Of a stretch of DNA of 64,000 nt, positions 28,504 to 37,499 are shown in pieces. The position numbers and the translations under genes were made by a program. Origin of the DNA: Hydrogenophaga sp. BPS33. Lineage in GTDB: Bacteria; Pseudomonadota; Gammaproteobacteria; Burkholderiales; Burkholderiaceae_C. The stretch covers positions 682,001 to 746,000 of the forward strand of contig NZ_CP044549.1 in the NCBI RefSeq assembly GCF_009859475.1. Direction: 5' to 3'. Position 1 is the first letter of the stretch. The number at the start of each line of letters is the position of its first letter. Below the pieces are notes generated by a model, which saw only the letters and a program-made list of their open reading frames with translations, was not told the origin of the DNA and did no database searches.

Positions 28504-29730
28504 TCAAGGCTTCGGTGCGATCACGATGACCGTCTTGTTGCGGTCTTCCACGATCCACAGCCGGCCTTGGGCGTCGAAGGTGATCCCGGCCGGCGTGCCC
28601 ATCGGCCGCGCGCCGGCTTGGGCTTGCCAGCCGCTCACCAGGTCTTCGCGCGCGCCACTGGGACGGCCCTGGTCGTCGAGCCGCCAGGCCACGACGCGAT
28701 GGCCCCCGGGGCGGTAGCCGTGCCAGACCGCAAGCAAGCGGTGGGCGAAGGGGCCTGTGTGGAAGTCTCGGGGTGTCAATAGCAACTGCAGGGGCGCTAC
28801 GTGGGCCGGCCACGCCGCATGCGCCGAGACGTGTTGCGCGCAACGCGCCCTGCCTTCGTAACCGCGCGCCGGCACCGCCAGACCCTTTGCGTCGCTCACG
28901 CAATAGGGCCAGCCGTAAGACGCGCCCTCTTTCAATTCGTTGAGCTCCTCGGCGGGCAGCTTTGCATCGGTGTAGTCCACCGAGTTCTCTGCTTGCCACA
29001 GGCGCACCGTGCCGTCGCGCGCGGTGGTGCTGGCCAGGCCGAGCGAGTTGCGCAGCCCAGTGGCCAGGGGTTTGAAGCTCTGCAGCGCGAAGTCCTGCCC
29101 ACCCAAGGTGGCCACGTACACGGCGGCGCGTGGCTGGGGGCCGGCGAGTTCGGGGCAGGGTGCGGGTTGTTGCTGGTCGCTGCCTCGGCACGCGTCGGTG
29201 ATCGACCCCATGTTGACCAGCAGCCGGCCATCGGGTGTGAAGGCCAACTCCTTGAGCGGATGAGCGCCGTCGGCGGGCAGGCCGGTGATCACGTCCTGTC
29301 TCTGGACGGTCTCGCCGATGGGCGTGCGCCACACAACGCCGGCTTCTCCAATGTAGATGCGTCCGTCAGGCCCTTTCGCCAGTCCTTGCGGGCGGTCCAG
29401 GCCGGTGGCGAGCACGCGAACGCGTCCCGTCTGGCCGGGCGAGATACCGGTGCGCAGTTCCAGCAGACGGCCGCGGCGAGGTTCCCAGTTGCCCATGTCG
29501 ACGATCCAGAACCGGTTCGGCGCCACTTCGAGCAGGCGGCGCGGCATGCGCAGGCCATCGCGCACATCGGCCACCAGGCCAGCGCACCAGCCGGCGGGCA
29601 CCTTCAAGGCCACCGCAGGGTGACCGGCGCACGTGCCCTGCGTGGCGTAGGGCGTGGCGGCCATGGCGGGCGCTGTGGCGCACAGGGCGATGGCGGGAAC
29701 AAGGTGATGACAGCGCGTGGGTCGTTGCAT
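28504..29730 (-). CDS. PQQ-dependent sugar dehydrogenase-like periplasmic protein
   Basis: In this 408-residue protein a signal peptide (MQRPTRCHHLVPAIALCATAPAMA) precedes a six-bladed propeller of the soluble glucose/sorbosone dehydrogenase family: GLDRPQGLAKGPDGRIYIGEAG, HPLKELAFTPDGRLLVNMGS and GWPYCVSD. The closing blade is GTPAGITFDAQGRLWIVEDR. Relatives oxidise sugars with PQQ and calcium in the periplasm, although some members have lost catalysis. No PQQ synthesis gene is in the window. It follows the DUF2269 gene after 4 bases. Confidence 0.8.
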   Translation of the reverse strand: MQRPTRCHHLVPAIALCATAPAMAATPYATQGTCAGHPAVALKVPAGWCAGLVADVRDGLRMPRRLLEVAPNRFWIVDMGNWEPRRGRLLELRTGISPGQTGRVRVLATGLDRPQGLAKGPDGRIYIGEAGVVWRTPIGETVQRQDVITGLPADGAHPLKELAFTPDGRLLVNMGSITDACRGSDQQQPAPCPELAGPQPRAAVYVATLGGQDFALQSFKPLATGLRNSLGLASTTARDGTVRLWQAENSVDYTDAKLPAEELNELKEGASYGWPYCVSDAKGLAVPARGYEGRARCAQHVSAHAAWPAHVAPLQLLLTPRDFHTGPFAHRLLAVWHGYRPGGHRVVAWRLDDQGRPSGAREDLVSGWQAQAGARPMGTPAGITFDAQGRLWIVEDRNKTVIVIAPKP

Positions 29731-29734
29731 GTGC

Positions 29735-30211
29735 TTAGAGAGTGAAGCTGGGTGTGAACACCATCAGCGCGAACACCACCAGCATGGCGGCGAACGCGGG
29801 GTAGCCCAGGCGCTCCCACCAGCGCGCATGCTGCGAGTAGGCGGCAGGCAGGGGCGTGCCATCGGCCACGGCGGTGCGGGCCATGGCGGCCATGCGCCAC
29901 TGCAGCCACACCACCGGCAACCACAGCAAGCCGGTGAAAACAAACAGCGCGAGCGAGACCGCGATCCACGGCGTGCTCAAAGGCCAGCCCGCCAGATGGG
30001 CCAAGGCGATGCCGGTGGCCGGCTGGATCAGCACCGCAGGCGCGGTGAACCACGCGTCTGCCCGCACCACGAGCCGGTTGACGACGGCCTGTGCCTGCAG
30101 GTTGCCGCTGCGGTTGGTGAAGAACATGAAGAACGCGGTGCCCAGGCCGGTGCCCACCAGCACCACACTGGACACCACATGGACCCACTTCAGCAAGAGA
30201 TAGGTGTTCAT
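29735..30211 (-). CDS. DUF2269-family integral membrane protein
   Basis: This 158-residue protein has four predicted membrane segments and the family opening MNTYLLLKWVHVVSSVVLVG, the arginine-bearing loop NRLVVRADAWFTAPAVLIQP and a C-terminal WWERLGYPAFAAMLVVFALM. DUF2269 (YjeT-like/PA5517) proteins are uncharacterised. ATG 30211 overlaps the stop of the upstream DoxX-like gene (ATGA), so both are co-translated; the propeller protein follows. Confidence 0.85.
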   Translation of the reverse strand: MNTYLLLKWVHVVSSVVLVGTGLGTAFFMFFTNRSGNLQAQAVVNRLVVRADAWFTAPAVLIQPATGIALAHLAGWPLSTPWIAVSLALFVFTGLLWLPVVWLQWRMAAMARTAVADGTPLPAAYSQHARWWERLGYPAFAAMLVVFALMVFTPSFTL

Positions 30212-30582
30212 CGCGTGGGGCCTGGGTTGCGCAGCAAGACCACCAGGATGGCGGCGATCGGCAGGTTTTTGGTCAACGGACCCAGCGGATGCAACCACAG
30301 ATCGGGCTGGATCAGGGTGGCCACGGCCGTCATCAGGATCATGGCAGACAGCGCCACAGCATGAACCCGGCGGCCGGGTCGCCAGGCCATCCACACACCC
30401 AGCAGCAGGTCGACGGCCGCGCCGCTCCCGATCAACCAGGGCTTGAGTTGCTCGAACCGCACGTCCAGAGGGGACAACAACGCCATGCTCTGGCCGCGCC
30501 ATTCCCACACGCTCACGAGCGCCGTGCTCACCCACACGAACACCAGACTCCAGCGCAGCCATTCACGGTCTTGTGGGGTCAT
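30208..30582 (-). CDS. DoxX-like four-helix membrane protein
   Basis: This 124-residue protein has four hydrophobic segments (WSLVFVWVSTALVSVWEW, WLIGSGAAVDLLLGVWMAW, AVALSAMILMTAVATLI and NLPIAAILVVLLRNPG). The GSGAAVDLLLG and LHPLGPLTKNLPI motifs resemble the DoxX-like family. These membrane proteins often accompany oxidoreductases or respiratory components. It starts 5 bases after the end of the saccharopine dehydrogenase-like gene and overlaps the DUF2269 gene. Confidence 0.75.
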   Translation of the reverse strand: MTPQDREWLRWSLVFVWVSTALVSVWEWRGQSMALLSPLDVRFEQLKPWLIGSGAAVDLLLGVWMAWRPGRRVHAVALSAMILMTAVATLIQPDLWLHPLGPLTKNLPIAAILVVLLRNPGPTR

Positions 30583-30586
30583 GGCT

Positions 30587-31693
30587 TCAGGTCTCGCAGG
30601 TGGGCATGTTCCAACGCTGGAACTCACCGTCGAAAGCGTCCAGCGGGAGCAGGCCCATGGCGGTATGGGCACCCGGTGGCGGGCCCTTGCGGTGAGCGAG
30701 ATGCCGGGCGAGCAGGATTGCCGGCATGGCGGGGATCTCGGGGCCATGGTCGTGGTCGGCGCTCACGTGCCACGACCTTTCAATGGCTTGCCCCTGGCCA
30801 TCAAGGCCCGATACGTGCACCACCATGCCGCCCAGCGCGCTGCCCCAGCGGTCGAACACGGGGGCGAACCGGTGGAGCCAGGGTGCCAGGCGTTGCGGGC
30901 GCTGCAGCCAGCCGCGCCGCCGGGCGCTTGCGATCCACGCGAAGGCTTTCTGGGACAAGGGAACTTCGAGCGCGGCGCGGAACATGACGCGTTGTTGAAC
31001 CTTGTAGTGCGTGGGAAAGAGCTCCAGGTCCGGCACATCGCACAACGCGCCCAGCCGAGCTGGCATGTGGGCGAATGCGATGTGCTGCAGCTCCTCCCAG
31101 CCGTGGCCGGTCTGCCACCGCGCGTCTTGCCACACCGCGATGGGCGCACCGCAATAGCTGAGAACACCTTCCAGCGTGGCCACGCCGCGCGGTGCGGTTT
31201 GCGCGGGCGCGATGCAGATTTCGATGGTGTGCACGGCTTGCCAACCCGCACTCAGGTGTTCCACCACGGCCGAGGACAGCGCCGGCACCGTGCTGGCCCC
31301 GCTCACGGCGGTGCGCCTGGCGTCGGCGAACGTGCCCTGCAGCGCTGCCGGGAAATCGCAAACGAAACGGCGGCCGTCGGCCAGGTCGATGTAGTGGCAA
31401 CCGGCTTGCGCGCAGGCGTGCGCTACCGCGTAGCCCTGGGCCTGGAACGGTCCGGCGGTGTGGATCACCAGCCCGATGCCTTGTGCACGCAGGGTCGAAG
31501 CGAACGATGCGTGCTCTGCATCGATCTGCAAAGCTTGCGCGCTGCCGCCCAGTTCGCGAGCGAAGCGCTGGGCACGTTCGGCGTCGCGACCGCCCACCAC
31601 GATTTGCACCGCTGCGTCTTGCGCCAGCGCGCGGGCAATGCGCGCGCCGAAGTTGCCGTAGCCGCCCAATACCAGGGTTTTCAGCGCTTGCAT
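30587..31693 (-). CDS. Saccharopine dehydrogenase-like NAD(P)-binding oxidoreductase
   Basis: This 368-residue protein has an N-terminal Rossmann fold with LVLGGYGNFGARIARAL (residues 7-23) and a second strand ending IVVGGRDAERAQRF. HTAGPFQAQGYAVAHAC and CHYIDLADGRRFV follow, as in the saccharopine dehydrogenase NADP-binding family. The C-terminal domain is of the uncharacterised type, so lysine metabolism should not be assumed. It is 15 bases downstream of queA and 4 bases upstream of the DoxX-like gene, in one likely operon. Confidence 0.8.
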   Translation of the reverse strand: MQALKTLVLGGYGNFGARIARALAQDAAVQIVVGGRDAERAQRFARELGGSAQALQIDAEHASFASTLRAQGIGLVIHTAGPFQAQGYAVAHACAQAGCHYIDLADGRRFVCDFPAALQGTFADARRTAVSGASTVPALSSAVVEHLSAGWQAVHTIEICIAPAQTAPRGVATLEGVLSYCGAPIAVWQDARWQTGHGWEELQHIAFAHMPARLGALCDVPDLELFPTHYKVQQRVMFRAALEVPLSQKAFAWIASARRRGWLQRPQRLAPWLHRFAPVFDRWGSALGGMVVHVSGLDGQGQAIERSWHVSADHDHGPEIPAMPAILLARHLAHRKGPPPGAHTAMGLLPLDAFDGEFQRWNMPTCET

Positions 31694-31708
31694 GCGGCCA
31701 AGCCTTTG

Positions 31709-32815
31709 TCAGGTGCGGCGCAGCAGCATGGCGTCGCCATAGCTGAAGAAGCGGTAGCGCTGCGCGATCGCGTGGTCGTAGAGCGCGCGGATGTGGTCGT
31801 ACCCGGCGAAGGCGCTCACCAGCATCATCAGCGTGGATTGCGGCAGGTGGAAGTTGGTGACCATGAGGTCGACCACCCGAAAACCAAAACCCGGCGTGAT
31901 GAAGATGTTGGTGTCGCCCTGGGTTTCGCCGGAGTGCGCCCAGCTCTCCAGCGTGCGCACGGTGGTGGTGCCCACAGCCACGACGCGGCCGCCACGCGCG
32001 CGGCAGTCGGCGATGGCCTGGAGCGTCTGCGGCGGGATGGCGTAGCGCTCGTGGTGCATCACGTGGTCTTCGATGCGCCCGGCCTTCATGGGCGCGAAGG
32101 TGCCGGCCCCCACGTGCAGTGTGACGCTGGCGCGTTGCACGCCGCGCGCGTCCAGCGCGTCCAGCACAGCTTCGTCGAAGTGCAGCGCCGCCGTGGGCGC
32201 GGCCACCGCACCGGGCACGCGTGCGAACACGGTCTGGTAGCGGCGCTCGTCATCAGCGTCGTCGCCGTGGTCGATGTAAGGCGGCAGCGGCACGTGGCCA
32301 TGGTGCGCCATCAGGTCGTAGGGTGTGTCGCCCTCGGGTCCGTGCAGGCGGAAGCGGAACAGTTGGCCGTGCTCGTCGGGCCAACGGCCGAGGTAGACCG
32401 CGTCGAACCCGCCGTGCGCCAAGCCACCGGCCATGTGCAGCCGGCCGCCGGGCTGGGGCTTCTTGCTCACGCGCAGGTGGGCCACCACTTCATCGGCCGA
32501 GCCGTCCAGGGCTTCATGCGGCAGCAGCACGCGCTCGATCAACATTTCCAGCTGGCCGCCGCTGGCCTTCTGGCCGAAGAGCCGGGCTTTGACCACCTGG
32601 GTGTCGTTGAACACCAGCAGGTCGCCTGCGTTCAGCTGGGCGGGAAGCTCACGAAACACGCGGTCCACCGGCGTGCCGCCCGTGCCGTCGAGCAAACGCG
32701 AGGCACTGCGTTCGGGAGCGGGATGTTGGGCGATCAGTTCGGGTGGGAGGTGGAAGTCGAAGTCGGCGACGGTGAACGCACGGGCGGCGGAAGATGGCGA
32801 AGGCGAAGCGGGCAT
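31709..32815 (-). CDS. queA: S-adenosylmethionine:tRNA ribosyltransferase-isomerase
   Basis: QueA transfers and isomerises the ribosyl part of SAM onto preQ1-tRNA, giving epoxyqueuosine. The 368-residue protein holds the family signatures [36 protein letters not shown] and [17 protein letters not shown], plus [20 protein letters not shown] and [19 protein letters not shown] 32815 ([16 protein letters not shown]) gives the usual length. It heads a co-oriented run ending with tgt. Confidence 0.95.
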   Translation of the reverse strand: MPASPSPSSAARAFTVADFDFHLPPELIAQHPAPERSASRLLDGTGGTPVDRVFRELPAQLNAGDLLVFNDTQVVKARLFGQKASGGQLEMLIERVLLPHEALDGSADEVVAHLRVSKKPQPGGRLHMAGGLAHGGFDAVYLGRWPDEHGQLFRFRLHGPEGDTPYDLMAHHGHVPLPPYIDHGDDADDERRYQTVFARVPGAVAAPTAALHFDEAVLDALDARGVQRASVTLHVGAGTFAPMKAGRIEDHVMHHERYAIPPQTLQAIADCRARGGRVVAVGTTTVRTLESWAHSGETQGDTNIFITPGFGFRVVDLMVTNFHLPQSTLMMLVSAFAGYDHIRALYDHAIAQRYRFFSYGDAMLLRRT

Positions 32816-32900
32816 GCTGCTTGAGGGCCGGACAGGCCCGTTCCAAAACAAGGGCTGCTATTTTTGCAGAGCCGCCGAAGGCTGTGTCCGCCGTGCCTGT

Positions 32901-33485
32901 TCACGGCTCGCAGGTGTTGCCTTCCGGAAGTTGCCCTGCGCTGCCCGAGACCGCGCGGTTGTAGGCGACGTAGCGCCTGGCGCGGTCTTTGGTGTTGAAG
33001 GTGATGGCGACGATGTTGCTGCTGAGGTCACGACCACGTTGACGGTCTGGCATGAACACGTCGCCAAGGCACACGATGCTGGCCATGGACAAGTCGCCCA
33101 GCCGGTCCAGCTCCGCCGTGTCACCCAGGTCGACCAGAAGCTCCGCCTGCCGAACACGGGCGGCTTGTTGCGCGGCCTTCTTCTGCGTGTCCGAGATCGG
33201 CAGGGCCGCGATCCAGGCGTCGATGTCGTCTCGAATGCCATTCTGGTTGACATCGGGACCTGCGGTATCGCTGGAACGGTCGAGCAAGGGCAGTTGTCCA
33301 CTGCGCTCCAGCGCCTGGATCTGCTGGGCGAGGGATGCCGAGGTATCGGATGCCGGGGTTTTGTTGCCCCCGCCGCCGCCTCCTCCTCCCCCACTACTAC
33401 CGCCACCGCAGGCGCTCAGGCCCAGGAGCAGCAGCGATACCAGGGTGCGGAAGACATTGTGCGAGATCATGGTGAGCATTTTCAT
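32901..33485 (-). CDS. Lipoprotein with poly-glycine linker and calcium-loop-like motif
   Basis: This 194-residue protein has a signal peptide ending in lipobox LSAC (FRTLVSLLLLGLSAC). A serine/glycine run of about 14 residues forms a linker (GGGSSGGGGGGGGGNK), then a helical domain with DVNQNGIRDDIDAW, an EF-hand/thrombospondin-like Asp-Asn-Asn loop that could bind calcium. A conserved-looking C-terminal part has two cysteines (SIVCLGDVFM and GNTCEP). The start codon overlaps the stop of the upstream secreted hydrolase gene by 4 bases, so the two are made together. No known family recognised. Confidence 0.75.
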   Translation of the reverse strand: MKMLTMISHNVFRTLVSLLLLGLSACGGGSSGGGGGGGGGNKTPASDTSASLAQQIQALERSGQLPLLDRSSDTAGPDVNQNGIRDDIDAWIAALPISDTQKKAAQQAARVRQAELLVDLGDTAELDRLGDLSMASIVCLGDVFMPDRQRGRDLSSNIVAITFNTKDRARRYVAYNRAVSGSAGQLPEGNTCEP

Positions 33486-35227
33486 GGCGCGAGGGCCTCC
33501 AGGCTGGTCGAGATCATGTGGTGCACGCGGCCGTAGGCGGCGCGGGCTTTGTCCATGTAGGTGGGCTCGAAGCCGTGGCCGGTGACATCCCTGAGGCTGA
33601 GCGGCAGTGTGATGTTGGCAGCGGGCACGCTGTTGAGCCCGCTCAGCCGCAGGCCGTTGATGACCAGGTCGATGTTGGCCAGGACGTGCTCCCCGCGCAA
33701 GGTGGGAGAGGCGGGCGCCACGTGCACGACCTGGGCGAGGGCGTCGGGCTGGATGGATTTGAGGGCATCGTGCGCGCTGTTGGCAAACAGATTGCCTTGC
33801 GAATGGGCGACCAGCAGCAGTCGGCTGCCCTCTCGGGTGTGCTGCAACAGGCGCTCCAGGTGTGCATTGCGGTTCTCGTAGGTGGGCGAGTCGGTGAACA
33901 GCGTCAGCAGCTTGAGCGTGTCGCGGGCCAGTTGGTTGATCAGGGCGTTGGCCGTGGCATCCAGCCATTGCAGCAAGGCATTGGCACCGTTGCCGAGCAG
34001 GGCCACCAGTCGGCCGGTGAGTGACGCCTCCTGCGCTTGGCGGGCCGTGAGCAAGTCCCAGAACACCTCCCATCGGTTGGCGAATACGCCGGCCAGTTCC
34101 AGGCTGCGTTGCTCGAACACCTCGGCCACGTCTTCCAGGCACGAGACCTTCCCGTGCCACGCCTCACCGCAGGCGGTCTGGTTGTAGAACCAGTCGTACT
34201 TGAGTTGGCCTTGCTTGTATTGCGTGCCGAATTCTTCCCGCAGCCGATCCATGCTGCCCTGCGCCGCATTCCGTGTGTTCGCAACCCCATTGAAAAAGCC
34301 GATGACCACGTCCGAGTTCCAGCGCAGGTCCAACGTGGCCATGCACTGCCCGGATGGATCGCAATGCGCGCCCACACGCTGGACCGGGGGCTGGACGCTG
34401 GCCTGGGGCCAATGGAAGGTGGCGCGTGTCTTGCCCTGGCGGTCGGTCACGGCCCAGGAACGCGATGCCGGAACGAGCTGGCCGGGGTATGTGGTGCTGA
34501 GGACGCGGCCAGGCGGCCCGCCGGGGCCTGGAGGCGCCAGAACGGCGAAGGCCAGCGCCGCATCGCCCATCGGTGCGTGGTTGTAGGCGGCATTGGTCAC
34601 GGTGGCTTCGATGAGCCGAGGCGAGGCGCGCGAGTTCTTGTCCAGCGGGCCCAGATCCTTGAGCGTCACGGCCGGCTTTTGTTCGCCAATGCAGACGGCT
34701 GCGCCTGCATGGGTTCCGATCATCTCGCGCTGCGTCATGGGAGGGGCGCATCCTACGGTCCGCTCCGCATACAGCTGAATCACCGAGAGCTCGTTGCGCT
34801 GGATCGGGTATCCCATGGACGTGTCGGTGCACGTCAGGTGGTACTCGTAGTTGCCATTCATCAACCGTTGGGGAAAGGTGTTGCGCTCGAAGTGGCCGGG
34901 CTCTGGCGCGATACGGCTGAGTTCGACCAGCCTGCCGGGCGAACAAGTTCGGGTCCGCGAGGTCAACGCTTCGTGCGTGGCCTGGATCCATGCGTCGATC
35001 AAGGCGTCCGACGATCGGAAGTTGCGTGGGAGCCGCTGGGTCCAGGTGCCCAGACTGGCCGCGAAACGCCACTCGCCGATGTCGGTGGGCGTGTTGGTGC
35101 AGTAGACGCCCCGTGCCTCGAAGCCTTCGCACGGGTCTGAGGCCTCGGCAAACGCAGGAAGCGCCAGCAAGAACCACGCGCACAAGCCCGCCAGCGCACG
35201 GCAAAAAATACGGCCATTGGTATCCAT
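33482..35227 (-). CDS. Secreted alpha/beta-hydrolase-like protein with AHSQGN nucleophile motif
   Basis: In this 581-residue protein AGGGGGC lies just before ATG 35227. The signal peptide ends near residue 28 (LCAWFLLALPAFAEA). The first 300 residues are cysteine-containing and novel-looking (DPCEGFEARGVYCTNTP; TCTDTSMGYP). A C-terminal hydrolase-like domain carries LLLVAHSQGNLFANSAHDAL, a nucleophile elbow with Ser near residue 474, then VVHVAPASPTLRGEH with a His, and VTGHGFEPTYM, where the His may complete the triad. The first Gly of the classic G-x-S-x-G is Ala. Possibly a secreted lipase or esterase; substrate unknown. It overlaps the lipoprotein gene. Confidence 0.8.
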   Translation of the reverse strand: MDTNGRIFCRALAGLCAWFLLALPAFAEASDPCEGFEARGVYCTNTPTDIGEWRFAASLGTWTQRLPRNFRSSDALIDAWIQATHEALTSRTRTCSPGRLVELSRIAPEPGHFERNTFPQRLMNGNYEYHLTCTDTSMGYPIQRNELSVIQLYAERTVGCAPPMTQREMIGTHAGAAVCIGEQKPAVTLKDLGPLDKNSRASPRLIEATVTNAAYNHAPMGDAALAFAVLAPPGPGGPPGRVLSTTYPGQLVPASRSWAVTDRQGKTRATFHWPQASVQPPVQRVGAHCDPSGQCMATLDLRWNSDVVIGFFNGVANTRNAAQGSMDRLREEFGTQYKQGQLKYDWFYNQTACGEAWHGKVSCLEDVAEVFEQRSLELAGVFANRWEVFWDLLTARQAQEASLTGRLVALLGNGANALLQWLDATANALINQLARDTLKLLTLFTDSPTYENRNAHLERLLQHTREGSRLLLVAHSQGNLFANSAHDALKSIQPDALAQVVHVAPASPTLRGEHVLANIDLVINGLRLSGLNSVPAANITLPLSLRDVTGHGFEPTYMDKARAAYGRVHHMISTSLEALAP

Positions 35228-35353
35228 ATGCCCCCTGCATTCATTGTTTTTTGTGTATGAACGGGCGCATTCTAGGCACTTAAAACCCGTTTTTGGGGGC
35301 GATGCCGAAGGTCGCGGGAAACCTGGATGCCTGGGGCCGGGCAGAATCGCCCG

Positions 35354-37444
35354 ATGCCCGAAGCCAGCCCGACCCGCAAGCCCCTCTCTGCGCCGCAGAA
35401 GGCCCTGCACAAACTCGGGCTGGTGCGCGATATCGATCTGGCCTTGCACCTGCCGCTGCGCTATGAAGACGAAACCCGCATCGTCACGTTGCGCGGCGCG
35501 CGCGATGGGCAGTTGGCGCAGATCGAGGGCACGGTCACGGCCAGCGAGATCGGCCACCGGCCGCGCCGCCAGTTGCTGGTCACCATCGACGACGGCACCG
35601 ACACCTGCACGCTGCGCTTCTTCACCTTCTATCCCGCGCACCAGAAAACGCTCGCCGTGGGCGCGCAGGTGCGCGTGCGCGGCGAATTGCGCGGTGGCTT
35701 CATGGGCTGGACCATGGTGCACCCGGCATTCCACGCGGCGGGTGGTGCGTTGCCCGACGCCCTCACGCCCGTGTATCCGACGAGCGCGCAGCTGCCGCAG
35801 GCTTATTTGCGCAAGGCCGTGGCCGGTGGCTTGAGCCGCGCCGACCTGAGCGAGACGCTGCCGCCGGCCCTGCTCGGCGGTTTGCAAGCCGTGGTGCGCG
35901 GCGCGTGGACCCTGCGCGATGCCCTGCGCTATTTGCACCACCCGGGTCCGGACGTGTCGCTCGACGCGCTGGAAGACCGCAGCCACCCCGCCTGGCAGCG
36001 CCTCAAGGCCGAGGAGCTGCTGGCGCAGCAGCTCTCCCAGTTCACGGCCAAGCAGGAGCGGGCGGCCTTGCGCGCGCCGGTTCTGCGCGCGACGCCCGGC
36101 GGGCTGCACGAGCAACTGCTGGGGGCGCTGCCATTTGCGCTCACCGCCGCGCAGCGCCGTGTGGGCGAGGAAATCGCGCGTGACCTGATGCGCCAGGTGC
36201 CCATGCACCGCCTGCTGCAGGGCGACGTGGGCTCGGGCAAGACCGTGGTGGCCGCGCTCGCCGCCGCCATTGCCATCGACGCGGGCTGGCAGTGCGCGCT
36301 GATGGCGCCCACGGAAATATTGGCCGAGCAGCATTTCGCCAAGCTCATCGGCTGGCTCGAGCCGCTGCTCGCGCCGCGGCGCCAGCGTGTGGCCTGGCTC
36401 ACCGGCAGTCAGAAGAAGAAGCAACGCGGCGAAATGCTCGCGCTCGTTGCCAGCGGCGAGGCCGCGCTGGTGGTGGGCACACACGCGGTGATCCAGGACC
36501 AGGTGCAATTCAAGAACCTGGCGCTGGCCATCATCGACGAGCAACACCGCTTTGGTGTGGCGCAGCGGCTGGCGCTGCGCAGCAAGATGGGGCCTGACAT
36601 GCCCGAGGGCGAGCCCCATCTGCTGATGATGACGGCGACCCCGATCCCGCGCACACTCGCCATGAGCTACTACGCCGACCTCGACGTCTCCACCATCGAC
36701 GAACTGCCGCCCGGGCGAACGCCCATCGTCACCAAGGTGGTGGCCGACAGCCGCCGCGCGGAAGTCATCGAGCGCATCCGCAGCCAGATCGCGCAGGGCC
36801 GGCAAGTCTACTGGGTCTGTCCGCTGATCGAAGAGAGCGAGGCGATCGACCTTTCCAACGCCACCGCCACGCACGCCGAACTGAGTGCGGCGTTGCCCGG
36901 CGTCCTGGTGGGTCTGCTGCATTCGCGCATGCCGGTGGCGGAGAAGAAGGCGGTGATGGCACTTTTCACCGCGGGGCAGATGGGCGTGCTGGTCTCGACC
37001 ACCGTGATCGAAGTGGGTGTCGACGTGCCCAACGCGTCGTTGATGGTGATCGAACACGCGGAGCGCTTCGGCCTGTCCCAACTGCACCAGCTGCGTGGGC
37101 GCGTCGGCCGTGGGGCCGCTGCTTCCGCCTGTGTGCTGATGTACACGCCGCCCGATGGCGGCCGGCTGGGCGAGACCGCCCGCGAGCGCCTGCGGGCCAT
37201 GGCCGACACCAGCGACGGTTTCGAGATCGCGCGGCGCGACCTGGAGATTCGCGGGCCGGGCGAGTTCCTGGGGGCGCGCCAGTCGGGCTCGCCCTTGCTG
37301 CGCTTCGCCGATCTGGCGACCGACACGCATTTGCTCGAATGGGCGCGCGAGGCCGCGCCGGTGATGCTGCGCGACCATCCGCAAGCCGCTGAGAAGCACA
37401 TCACGCGCTGGTTGGGTGGCAAGGCGGAGTTCCTCAAAGCCTGA
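35354..37444 (+). CDS. recG: ATP-dependent DNA helicase RecG
   Basis: RecG reverses stalled replication forks and processes Holliday junctions and R-loops. The 696-residue protein has an N-terminal wedge/OB domain (residues about 60-170). Helicase motifs follow: Walker A GDVGSGKT near 290, a DEQH box near 394 (IIDEQHRFGVAQR), TATPIPRTLAMS, and motif VI QLRGRVGRG. The RecG-specific C-terminal segment is present (FLGARQSG). ATG 35354 (MPEASPTRKPLS) is chosen; an earlier ATG at 35327 adds nine residues. The spacer of 126 bp separates it from the divergent hydrolase gene. Confidence 0.95.
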   Translation: MPEASPTRKPLSAPQKALHKLGLVRDIDLALHLPLRYEDETRIVTLRGARDGQLAQIEGTVTASEIGHRPRRQLLVTIDDGTDTCTLRFFTFYPAHQKTLAVGAQVRVRGELRGGFMGWTMVHPAFHAAGGALPDALTPVYPTSAQLPQAYLRKAVAGGLSRADLSETLPPALLGGLQAVVRGAWTLRDALRYLHHPGPDVSLDALEDRSHPAWQRLKAEELLAQQLSQFTAKQERAALRAPVLRATPGGLHEQLLGALPFALTAAQRRVGEEIARDLMRQVPMHRLLQGDVGSGKTVVAALAAAIAIDAGWQCALMAPTEILAEQHFAKLIGWLEPLLAPRRQRVAWLTGSQKKKQRGEMLALVASGEAALVVGTHAVIQDQVQFKNLALAIIDEQHRFGVAQRLALRSKMGPDMPEGEPHLLMMTATPIPRTLAMSYYADLDVSTIDELPPGRTPIVTKVVADSRRAEVIERIRSQIAQGRQVYWVCPLIEESEAIDLSNATATHAELSAALPGVLVGLLHSRMPVAEKKAVMALFTAGQMGVLVSTTVIEVGVDVPNASLMVIEHAERFGLSQLHQLRGRVGRGAAASACVLMYTPPDGGRLGETARERLRAMADTSDGFEIARRDLEIRGPGEFLGARQSGSPLLRFADLATDTHLLEWAREAAPVMLRDHPQAAEKHITRWLGGKAEFLKA

Positions 37445-37499
37445 GTCTTTGTCTGTGGTGCTCGGCACACCTGCAGCCACTGGCGCAAAATAGCCCGCC

